Assembly: GCF_900635955.1 (NCBI RefSeq)
Contig: NZ_LR134201.1
Location: 682,001-746,000, forward strand
Direction of reading: 5' to 3'
Origin: Cedecea lapagei
GTDB lineage: Bacteria > Pseudomonadota > Gammaproteobacteria > Enterobacterales > Enterobacteriaceae
DNA: 64,000 nt
In this document: piece after piece, positions 42,985 to 50,379 of the stretch
Layout: every line of letters starts with the position of its first letter
How positions within the stretch are numbered: position 1 is the stretch's first letter
The notes under the pieces: generated by a model
Databases searched by the model: none
Seen by the model: only the letters and a program-made list of their open reading frames with translations
What the model was told of the DNA's origin: nothing
Program-made: the position numbers and the translations under genes

Positions 42985-44439
42985 ATGTCTTTATCTCGCG
43001 AAGCCATTGTGGAGCAATTAAAAGAAATTGTTGGCCCACAGCAAGTTATTACCGATGAAAAAGTATTACAGAAAAACAGTATCGACCGGTTCAGAAAATA
43101 TGCGGATATTCATGGCGTGTACACTCAGCCGCTGCCGGCCGCGGTGGTGAAACTGCAGAGCGCTGAGCAAGTTTCGAGCGTGCTGGCGTTTCTGAACAGC
43201 AACCGGGTCACCTGTATTCCGCGCACCGGGGCTTCGGCAACGGAAGGGGGTCTGGAAACCGTGGTGAAAAACTCCGTGGTATTGGATGGTTCCGGGCTGA
43301 ACAAAATTATCGATATTGATATTGAAAACATGCAGGCGACCGCCCAGTGCGGCGTGCCGCTGGAAGTGCTGGAAGATGCGCTGCGCGCAAAAGGCTACAC
43401 CACGGGCCACTCTCCTCAATCCAAGCCGCTGGCGCAGATGGGGGGGCTCGTCGCAACGCGCAGTATCGGCCAGTTCTCAACCCTGTACGGCGCAATTGAG
43501 GACATGGTGGTTGGCCTGGAGGCCGTATTCCCCGATGGCAGCATCACGCGCATTAAAAACGTGCCGCGCCGCGCGGCTGGCCCTGACATCCGCCACGTGA
43601 TTATCGGCAACGAAGGAGCGCTCTGCTACATCACCGAAGTGACGGTAAAAATCTTTAAATACATGCCGGAAAACAACCTGTTCTACGGTTACATTCTCGA
43701 CAACATGAAAACCGGCTTCAACATCCTGCGGGAGGTGATGGTGGAGGGGTATCGCCCGTCAATTGCCCGCCTGTATGACGCTGAAGATGGCACCCAGCAC
43801 TTCACCCATTTTGCCGACGGTAAATGCGTGCTGATCTTTATGGCGGAAGGCTCTAAGCGCCTGGCCGAGGCGACCGGGGCTGGTATCGAAGAGATTGTTG
43901 CCCGCCATCCGGAGTGCAGGAAGGTGGACAGCAAGCTTATCGAAACCTGGTTTAATAACCTGAACTGGGGGCCAGATAAAGTGGCTGCCGAGCGGGTGCA
44001 GATCATGAAAACCGGCAACATGGGCTTCACCACCGAAGTGTCCGGCAGCTGGAGCTGCATTAATGAGATTTATCATAATGTGATCGAGCGCATTCGTAAC
44101 GAGTTCCCTCACGCTGGCGACATCACTATGCTGGGCGGCCACTCTTCCCACAGCTACATCAACGGCACCAACATGTACTTCGTTTACGACTACAACGTGG
44201 TGGACTGCAAGCCGGAAGAAGAGATCGACAAGTACCATAACCCGCTAAACAAAATCATCGTGGAAGAGACAATTCGCCTTGGCGGATCGATGGTACACCA
44301 CCACGGGATCGGTAAACACCGCGTGCACTGGTCGAAGCTGGAGCACGGCACGGCGTGGCCTATCATGCAGGGCCTGAAGGATCAGTACGATCCGAACGGC
44401 ATCATGAATACCGGCACAATCTGGCCGATTGAAAAATAA
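42985..44439 (+). CDS. ygcU: FAD-linked oxidase YgcU
   Basis: A 484-aa flavoprotein with an N-terminal PCMH-type FAD-binding domain (VTCIPRTGASATEGGLE near residue 72; GLVATRSIGQFSTLYGAIED near 153) and the FAD-oxidase C-domain. The C-terminal SMVHHHGIGKHRVHW resembles the active-site histidine segment of alkyl-dihydroxyacetone-phosphate synthase, and the fold is shared with glycolate and D-lactate oxidases. The ATG at 42985 follows AGGAAGGAG and gives the E. coli YgcU length. Electrons could pass to the ETF encoded downstream. Confidence 0.93.
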   Translation: MSLSREAIVEQLKEIVGPQQVITDEKVLQKNSIDRFRKYADIHGVYTQPLPAAVVKLQSAEQVSSVLAFLNSNRVTCIPRTGASATEGGLETVVKNSVVLDGSGLNKIIDIDIENMQATAQCGVPLEVLEDALRAKGYTTGHSPQSKPLAQMGGLVATRSIGQFSTLYGAIEDMVVGLEAVFPDGSITRIKNVPRRAAGPDIRHVIIGNEGALCYITEVTVKIFKYMPENNLFYGYILDNMKTGFNILREVMVEGYRPSIARLYDAEDGTQHFTHFADGKCVLIFMAEGSKRLAEATGAGIEEIVARHPECRKVDSKLIETWFNNLNWGPDKVAAERVQIMKTGNMGFTTEVSGSWSCINEIYHNVIERIRNEFPHAGDITMLGGHSSHSYINGTNMYFVYDYNVVDCKPEEEIDKYHNPLNKIIVEETIRLGGSMVHHHGIGKHRVHWSKLEHGTAWPIMQGLKDQYDPNGIMNTGTIWPIEK

Positions 44440-44446
44440 CTCTACC

Positions 44447-44468
44447 GGTCGGCGCTCAGGTGCCGACC
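44447..44468 (+). other. Intercistronic hairpin between ygcU and ygcS
   Basis: GGTCGGC and GCCGACC form a perfect 7-bp stem with an 8-nt loop. There is no T run, so it is more likely an mRNA stability or processing element than a terminator. Confidence 0.5.
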
Positions 44469-44499
44469 TCTTCATTTACGGATCGACAAAGGAATAAGT

Positions 44500-45855
44500 A
44501 TGCACGCCGAACCGGTTCGTATGGATGATCTTCCGCTCAATCGCTTTCATTTACGCATAGCCGGGCTAACCTTCGGTGCGCACCTGACGGACGGCTATGT
44601 GCTGGGGGTGATTGGCTTTGCGCTGGTGCTGATCGCGCCCCAAATGGGCCTTACGCCGCTTCAGGAAGGGCTGGTGGGCGGCTCGGCGCTCCTTGGGCTG
44701 TTTCTTGGCAGCCTGACGCTGGGCTGGATCTCCGATCATGTTGGCCGCCAGAAAATCTTTAACTTCAGCTTCGTGCTCATCACCCTGGCCTCCTTTTTAC
44801 AGTTTTTCGTCAGCAACGTAGAGCAGCTGATCCTGCTGCGAGTATTAATAGGCATTGGGCTTGGCGGCGACTATTCCGTGGGCCATACCCTGCTGGCCGA
44901 ATTTTCCCCACGTAAACATCGCGGCGTACTGCTCGGCGCGTTTAGCGTGGTCTGGACGCTGGGCTATGTGCTGGCAAGCCTTGTTGGTCATCAGCTGGTG
45001 GACAGCGGGCCGGATGCGTGGCGCTGGCTGCTGGCCTCCACCGCGTTGCCTGCGCTGGTCATTACTCTCCTGCGCTGGGGCACCCCAGAGTCGCCTCGTT
45101 GGCTGCTGCGCCGAGGAAGGGTTTCCGAAGCTCATCAGGTTGTGCGCCGCTGCTTCGGCGAGCATGTTGTGATCGGCGATGAAATTGCGGTGCCGACCTC
45201 CCGCCATCTCCGCACGCTTTTTTCCGGACAATACTGGCGACGCACCGCGTTTAATAGCCTGTTTTTTGTCTGCCTCGTTATTCCGTGGTTTGCGATTTAT
45301 ACCTGGCTGCCGTCCATTACCGGGCTGCTGGGCATGCAGGATGGCCTGACCGCCAGCCTGCTGCTGAATATGGTTCTGGTGATCGGTGCGATTGCGGGCC
45401 TTGTGCTGACCCACCGTTGTTCACGGCGCGGCTTCTTAATCGGCGGCTTTCTGGTGCTGTTTTTCAGCCTTACCGCGCTGGCGCTGGTGCCGGAGCAACA
45501 CGGCACAATTATCCTGCTGCTGTTCTTTATTTTTACTCTGACTATTTCTGCTGTCAGCAATCTGGTGGGCGTGCTGCCGGCGGAGAGTTTTCCGACCGAT
45601 ATCCGCTCGTTTGGCGTTGGTTTTGCAACCTCGATGAGCCGTCTGGGATCGGCAATCAGCACCGGCCTGCTGCCCGTGGCGCTGGTCTACTTCGGCGTGC
45701 AAAGTACCATGCTGTTGCTTAGCGCCGTCCTGCTGCTGGGCCTGCTGGTTTCCGTCCTTTGGGCGCCAGAAACGCGAAATATGAGCCTTGTTGCGGCCTC
45801 CGGGAACAAAGAGCAGCCGCCGGGAGTGAACCATGAACATTCTGTTAGCCTTTAA
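44500..45855 (+). CDS. ygcS: MFS transporter YgcS (sugar-porter type)
   Basis: A 451-aa twelve-helix transporter of the metabolite:H+ symporter branch. The motifs GWISDHVGRQKIF (loop 2-3 signature, near residue 84) and GIGLGGDYSVGHTLLAEFSP (helix 4 to 5) are visible, and PESPRWLLRRGR follows helix 6. Substrate is unknown. The last 23 bp overlap the ygcR start, implying tight coupling of transporter and electron-transfer genes. Confidence 0.92.
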   Translation: MHAEPVRMDDLPLNRFHLRIAGLTFGAHLTDGYVLGVIGFALVLIAPQMGLTPLQEGLVGGSALLGLFLGSLTLGWISDHVGRQKIFNFSFVLITLASFLQFFVSNVEQLILLRVLIGIGLGGDYSVGHTLLAEFSPRKHRGVLLGAFSVVWTLGYVLASLVGHQLVDSGPDAWRWLLASTALPALVITLLRWGTPESPRWLLRRGRVSEAHQVVRRCFGEHVVIGDEIAVPTSRHLRTLFSGQYWRRTAFNSLFFVCLVIPWFAIYTWLPSITGLLGMQDGLTASLLLNMVLVIGAIAGLVLTHRCSRRGFLIGGFLVLFFSLTALALVPEQHGTIILLLFFIFTLTISAVSNLVGVLPAESFPTDIRSFGVGFATSMSRLGSAISTGLLPVALVYFGVQSTMLLLSAVLLLGLLVSVLWAPETRNMSLVAASGNKEQPPGVNHEHSVSL

Positions 45856-46612
45856 GGCCGAGCCCGATCTCTCGATGCTGGCGGAAAAAGAGTGGCTGGC
45901 CGCAAAACACAAAGGGCCGGATATCTCGCTAACTCGCCCTTGCCTGGGCGAAGATGAGCAGGCTGCCGCGGAGATACTGCTGCGTCATGAAGAGGGTCTG
46001 AAGCTCACCGCGATCAGCATTGGCAGCGAACGTGCGGACAGCTTTCTGCGCCAGTTTAAGGCGCTGGGATTCGGGCGGGCGGTACGGCTGAGACGGGACG
46101 GCGAACTGACTTTTGCACCCGCGTCGGTTGCCGCTTTACTGGCTGCCTGGCAGCGGCAAAACCCACAGGCGCTGGTGGTGCTTGGGTCGCGCAGCGCCGA
46201 AGGTAACAGCGGCCAGACGGGCTTTTACCTCGCCGAACAGCTTGGCTGGCCCTGCTTCAGTCAGGTCTGTGATTTTACGGTAAACCCAGAGCTTGAGCTG
46301 GTTGAGCTACAACAGCGATGGGCGAGTGGAAAACGAAGCCTGACCGTGCGTCTGCCAGCGGTATTGATGGTTGAAAGCCGCGGCGAATACTGCCTGAGAA
46401 CGCCAGGCCTGCGGCAAAAGCTGGCGGTAAAGGCTTCAGACGTGGAGGTTATGCCCGCGGCAACGCTGGGCGACGAGGCAAATGCGCCTTTCCCGGTCGC
46501 ACTGGAGCACCCTCAGCGGCAGCGAAGCGGCCTGATCATTCAGGGAAGCGATGCGCGTGAAAAGGCCCGCATCCTCTACCATGACTGGCTACGTAAAAGG
46601 CTGCAGCCATGA
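45833..46612 (+). CDS. ygcR: Electron transfer flavoprotein beta-like subunit YgcR
   Basis: A 259-aa ETF beta/FixA-like protein (NILLAFKAEPDLSML start; ALVVLGSRSAEGNSGQTGFY in the middle). It would pair with YgcQ to accept electrons from a dehydrogenase, most likely YgcU. It overlaps ygcS by 23 bp and ygcQ by 4 bp. Confidence 0.9.
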   Translation: MNILLAFKAEPDLSMLAEKEWLAAKHKGPDISLTRPCLGEDEQAAAEILLRHEEGLKLTAISIGSERADSFLRQFKALGFGRAVRLRRDGELTFAPASVAALLAAWQRQNPQALVVLGSRSAEGNSGQTGFYLAEQLGWPCFSQVCDFTVNPELELVELQQRWASGKRSLTVRLPAVLMVESRGEYCLRTPGLRQKLAVKASDVEVMPAATLGDEANAPFPVALEHPQRQRSGLIIQGSDAREKARILYHDWLRKRLQP

Positions 46613-47475
46613 AAATTGCCCTGATTCTGCCCGAAGCCGGGAAGGCGGCCGCGATGAATGAGATCGGGCATTTCCTGTCGCGCAGCGGGATTGAAAAAGT
46701 CCAGCCTGAAGGGTGGCTGCTGCCGGAGGCTGAATGCATGGAGCCGCAGCTGGATGCGCTTTACGCGCACTATGCGCGGGCACCAGCGGATATCTTGCTG
46801 TTTCCTTCAGGCTGGCAGGGCGCAGAGCTAGCGACCCGGCTGGCATACCGCCTGAAAGGAGAAGCCTGCACCGCTGCCGCTGGAGCCGATTTTGACCAAC
46901 GTCTGGTGAGTAAAAACGCCTGGGGCGGTGCGCTGGTAGCCACTCTCCGGCTGCAAAATAATCCCTGGTGTCTGAGCGTAGCCGCAGCGCCTGGGGCAGA
47001 GAGCTGGCAGCCAGAGATCGACTTTTTTCCGATTCCTGTGGCGGAACAAAAGCCGGACTGGCTGGTGGAATGCACGGCTGTTGCCGATGAGAGGGCCTCC
47101 GGGCTGGCGGAAGCTAAATTTGTGCTGGCCGTAGGGCGCGGAGCAGGGAGCTCGCAGGCAATGGAGCAAATTGAAGCCTGCGCCATCGCGATGGGCATGC
47201 AAACCGGCGCGAGCCGCGAAGCAGTTATGCACGCCTGGTGCAGTATGGACAAGCTGTTGGGGATGTCCGGCATTCAGATTGCCGCAGATGTTTGTCTTGC
47301 GGCAGGCGTCTCCGGCGCACCAGCTTTTATCAGCGGCATTGCCCACAGCCGGTTTATTGTCGCCGTTAACAGCGACCCACAGGCGGCAATCTTCCGCCAC
47401 GCCGACGTCGGGATTGTGGACGACCTGCTGCCGGTGCTGGCCGAGCTGCAAAACTGCGTCAGGGAAGATATTTAG
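46609..47475 (+). CDS. ygcQ: Electron transfer flavoprotein alpha-like subunit YgcQ
   Basis: A 288-aa ETF alpha/FixB-like protein. The C-terminal FAD-binding region includes AVGRGAGSSQAMEQIE and ISGIAHSRFIVAVNSDPQAA, the usual ETF alpha signature (here with SGIAHSRFI where many have SGAIQH). The ATGA overlap couples it to ygcR. Its last 17 bp overlap the convergent ygcP. Confidence 0.91.
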   Translation: MKIALILPEAGKAAAMNEIGHFLSRSGIEKVQPEGWLLPEAECMEPQLDALYAHYARAPADILLFPSGWQGAELATRLAYRLKGEACTAAAGADFDQRLVSKNAWGGALVATLRLQNNPWCLSVAAAPGAESWQPEIDFFPIPVAEQKPDWLVECTAVADERASGLAEAKFVLAVGRGAGSSQAMEQIEACAIAMGMQTGASREAVMHAWCSMDKLLGMSGIQIAADVCLAAGVSGAPAFISGIAHSRFIVAVNSDPQAAIFRHADVGIVDDLLPVLAELQNCVREDI

Positions 47476-48034
47476 CCAGCTGCCAGACGCCGGTATTGGT
47501 GGTGGCGATGGCCAACGCGCCTGCGCCAAGGGCATTGTTGGCATCCTCCGCGTCGCACACCAGGCCACCGGCTATCACCGGCAGGTCGATTTTTTCGGTT
47601 ACCCACTTCAACACTTTCGGCATGCAGCCGGGCAGTATTTCGATGCAGTGCGGGTTTGACTGCGCCACCTGCTTATCGATGTTGTGGTAGGAGATGGAGT
47701 CGACGATAAACAGCCGGTGAATAGCGAAGAACCCCTGCGCCCTGGCCGCCTTCACCATCGATGCTTTGGTGCTGATCACGCCGTCAGCCTGGGTCACAAG
47801 CTTCAGGAAGTTAATCACAATCTCTTTATTCGACGTCCCTTCCAGTAAATCGACGTGTACCAGCGCGTATTTATTCGCTTTTTTTATCTGCTGCACAATG
47901 CCGGTGATGGTGCAGATATTGCCGTACAGCACGGAAATCACCTGGCAGTCGGACTCCAGCGCCAGCTGCAGGCTCTGGTTATCTTTTACCGCTGCAATCA
48001 GCGGGTGTTGCTTGAGTAGGGACATCAGGGTCAC
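47459..48034 (-). CDS. ygcP: GlpP-family antiterminator-like regulator YgcP
   Basis: A 191-aa TIM-barrel-like protein of the GlpP family, whose Bacillus subtilis member binds glycerol 3-phosphate and antiterminates the glpD leader. Matching family segments are ALVHVDLLEG, ADGVISTKAS, AIHRLFIVDS, CIEILPGCMPKVL, LPVIAGGLVC and AIATTNTGVW. The GTG at 48034 has GGAG eight bases upstream and gives the usual length; the ATG at 48025 is an alternative without a clear ribosome site. The gene ends the ygcNOP unit and overlaps ygcQ tail to tail. I infer it acts on the twin leaders at 41815-41880 and 42036-42101. Confidence 0.88.
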   Translation of the reverse strand: MTLMSLLKQHPLIAAVKDNQSLQLALESDCQVISVLYGNICTITGIVQQIKKANKYALVHVDLLEGTSNKEIVINFLKLVTQADGVISTKASMVKAARAQGFFAIHRLFIVDSISYHNIDKQVAQSNPHCIEILPGCMPKVLKWVTEKIDLPVIAGGLVCDAEDANNALGAGALAIATTNTGVWQLAKYLP

Positions 48035-48057
48035 AGCCAGAACTCCATCTTTTACAG

Positions 48058-48330
48058 TTAACCAAAGCGTAATTGAATGCCGCAGCCGGCGGGCGGGTAG
48101 CGCCAGCGGCTGAGGGTTTGCTCGTCGCAAAGCAGGCGGCAGGTGCCGCACTCCAGGCAGCCGCTATTATCGATCTGCAGGCTGCCGTCTTCCCGCTGGC
48201 GGTATAACCCGGCCGGGCAGGCGCGGACCAGCAGGAGAAGGCTCTCTCTGTCGGGGCTGTCCACGGGAACAATGTGTGGCATCTCCGAGGGTTGCCAGGC
48301 ATTTTTTGCCAGTTTTTCATTCAGGTTCAC
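48058..48330 (-). CDS. ygcO: Ferredoxin-like protein YgcO (FixX type)
   Basis: A 90-aa ferredoxin-like protein. Cysteines cluster in ACPAGLY and in GCLECGTCRLLCDE, giving one probable [4Fe-4S] site as in FixX. It overlaps ygcN by 4 bp (ATGA) and is expected to form, with YgcN, the ETF:quinone-oxidoreductase-like half of the pathway. Confidence 0.9.
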   Translation of the reverse strand: MNLNEKLAKNAWQPSEMPHIVPVDSPDRESLLLLVRACPAGLYRQREDGSLQIDNSGCLECGTCRLLCDEQTLSRWRYPPAGCGIQLRFG

Positions 48331-49601
48331 AAACTGCGCCCTCCACGAAAAATGTCCTTAATCAGCCGGGAAATACCAGCCCTGCTGGCGTGCTTCCAGA
48401 GCAGGCTGCTGAGCCGTGGCGGCGGTAAACTTCTGGGATCAAAGATATCACGCTGCAGTTCGGCCAGCAGGTGCGGATAGTCCTGAAACAGCCCTGGCGT
48501 TTGTAAAAAGTCGGGCATCCTGCGGTAGCGTTCCAGCACGGCCCATAGCGTCGAGCGCTCCAGCTGCCTGCGATAAGCCCGTGCGAGATCGGTACTCCCA
48601 TCCTGCTCCAGCGAGGCAATCAGCGTTTGCGCCGCAGCGCGGGCTGAGAGAGCTGCTAAATCCATGCCGCGCACGGTGAAGCCGGTATTGATACAGAAAC
48701 GGGCGCTATCGCCGACCAGCAGATAGCCAGGGCCGGCAAGGCGTTCAGGGAGTCCGTTCAGGCCACATTCCGGGATGAGATGCGCAGCGTACTCTACCAG
48801 CTCGGCGCGGCGTAAAAGCGGGCGAAGTGTCGGGTGCTGCTTAAAACTTTCCAGCAGGTCAGGCAGCGCTTCAGGGGAAGCGCGAAGGGAGGCCAGCGGG
48901 CAGACGATGCCGACAGAAAGCGAATCGTTATTGGTATAGAGGAAACCGCCAGCGGGCTGTGCGCCGCAGATGCCACCGGTGAACAACCAGGCGGCACCTT
49001 CGTTGCCCTCAAGCGCGAAACGGTTTTCCAGCTCCTCCCTCGGCAGGGCAAGCACTTCTTTTACGCCGACGGCAACGCTCTGCTCGGGAAGCTTGTTGAG
49101 CAGCTTATGCTGCTCGGCCAGCAGAGTATTAGCGCCCTCGGCGATAACCACTGCTCTGGCGCTTAATGTTTCACCTTCAATGACCACGCCCCGTACGATG
49201 CCGTTTTCAACGTGCAGGCTATCGACCTGGGTTGCCGTCAGGCACTGCGCTCCGGCTTGTTCAGCCTGCCGGAACAACCACGGATCGAGGCGCGCGCGCA
49301 GCACGCTGTATGACGAAGCCGAGGTGTGCTGAAAGTTTAGCGTTGTTGCGCTGTCCGTCGTTAAGGCGGAGATCTTTTCATGGGTAATAGCGCGCTCAAG
49401 CGGTGCGGCGTGAGAAAAGTCAGGGAAGAGTGCGTCGAATGCCGCAGTATAGAGTCTGCCGCCCGACAGGTTTTTACCTCCGGGCTGACTGGCCCGTTCA
49501 AGAAGCAGAACATTGAGCCCGGCGCGGGCGCACTCTGCCGCGCAGCAGCAGCCTGCGATCCCTGCACCAACAACGATAATATCGAAATCTGTAGCGGCCA
49601 T
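48327..49601 (-). CDS. ygcN: FAD-dependent oxidoreductase YgcN (FixC/ETF-QO type)
   Basis: A 424-aa flavoprotein of the FixC family. The N-terminal dinucleotide-binding motif is FDIIVVGAGIAGCCCAAECA, followed by PGGKNLSGGRLY, a FixC-type segment; YLLVGDSARFCINTGFTVRG is the second FAD motif. It probably passes electrons from the ETF (YgcQR) to the quinone pool with YgcO. The ATG at 49601 (MAATDFDIIV) is preceded by AAAGGTG; a GTG at 49610 is the alternative. The unit ygcN-ygcO-ygcP is transcribed opposite to ygcWUSRQ. Confidence 0.91.
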   Translation of the reverse strand: MAATDFDIIVVGAGIAGCCCAAECARAGLNVLLLERASQPGGKNLSGGRLYTAAFDALFPDFSHAAPLERAITHEKISALTTDSATTLNFQHTSASSYSVLRARLDPWLFRQAEQAGAQCLTATQVDSLHVENGIVRGVVIEGETLSARAVVIAEGANTLLAEQHKLLNKLPEQSVAVGVKEVLALPREELENRFALEGNEGAAWLFTGGICGAQPAGGFLYTNNDSLSVGIVCPLASLRASPEALPDLLESFKQHPTLRPLLRRAELVEYAAHLIPECGLNGLPERLAGPGYLLVGDSARFCINTGFTVRGMDLAALSARAAAQTLIASLEQDGSTDLARAYRRQLERSTLWAVLERYRRMPDFLQTPGLFQDYPHLLAELQRDIFDPRSLPPPRLSSLLWKHASRAGISRLIKDIFRGGRSL

Positions 49602-49678
49602 TCCGTGCACCTTTTAATTGCGACGGAATAGCTTAACAAAGCGGGAAGAAAATTAGCTTGATGGGGAGCGCAGACAGG

Positions 49679-49707
49679 AAAAGTCCGGGTTGATTTCCGG
49701 ACTTTTT
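49679..49707. terminator. Intrinsic terminator of queD
   Basis: AAAAGTCCGG (49679-49688) and CCGGACTTTT (49697-49706) form a perfect 10-bp stem with T on both sides, directly after the queD stop codon. It separates queD from ygcN, leaving under 80 bp for a ygcN promoter. Confidence 0.85.
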
Positions 49708-49710
49708 ATC

Positions 49711-50076
49711 TTATTCGCCGCGGTAGACGCAGCCAGCGGTGCAGGTCTCTTTAATCATCACCGCGCTCAGAAGCGGAACGACAGGCTTCATCTGATCCCA
49801 AATCCACTTCGCCAGCACTTCGCTGGTGGGGTTTTCCAGCCCAGGGATATCGTTCAGATAATAGTGATCGAGGCGATCGTAAGTTGGCTTAAACGCCGCT
49901 TTCAGCTCGGAGAAATCCATGATCCAGCCGGTATAGGGATCTACCTCGCCGGTGATCTCCAGGCGCACCATAAAGGAGTGGCCATGCAGGCGACCGCATT
50001 TGTGGCCTTCCGGCACGTGCGGCAGGCGGTGAGCGGCTTCAAAGGTAAAATCTTTAAACAGGGTGGTGGACATCAT
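49711..50076 (-). CDS. queD: 6-carboxy-5,6,7,8-tetrahydropterin synthase
   Basis: QueD turns dihydroneopterin triphosphate into 6-carboxytetrahydropterin, the substrate of QueE (38260). The 121-aa T-fold protein has zinc histidines in FEAAHRLP and GRLHGHSFMVRLE, a catalytic cysteine in PEGHKCGRLHGH, and the C-terminal segment KETCTAGCVYRGE. It is divergent from cysJ. Confidence 0.97.
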   Translation of the reverse strand: MMSTTLFKDFTFEAAHRLPHVPEGHKCGRLHGHSFMVRLEITGEVDPYTGWIMDFSELKAAFKPTYDRLDHYYLNDIPGLENPTSEVLAKWIWDQMKPVVPLLSAVMIKETCTAGCVYRGE

Positions 50077-50379
50077 TCGACTCTCTGGAATTCAAAAAAC
50101 CGCCGCATGATAGCGGAATGGACTATTTTTCGCATTAACTAAACGGGCCGCCGCCGGGCGACACGGCGTAAGCAGCGTTATGTTGGCTAAAATCTCATAT
50201 TCATCAGTTAGTTAGTTAATCACTTTTAACACTATGATTTACCTGAAAAAACGATTAGTCGTTTTAGTTATTTATTATTTCCATCCCTTCTTTAATTGTT
50301 GATAACCTGCTGGTTAACCTTGACTCATTACAGTCTGTAAGCCCTTTTTTTGCCCTTTGCTACTGGAAGCTAAATACGT
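50077..50379. promoter_or_regulatory. Divergent control region between queD and cysJ
   Basis: This 303-bp gap is conspicuously AT-rich between 50195 and 50350. It must carry the cysJIH promoter, which in enterics is activated by CysB with N-acetylserine. CysB sites are too degenerate for me to place by eye, and I do not see a convincing -35/-10 pair. No gene is visible. Confidence 0.5.
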
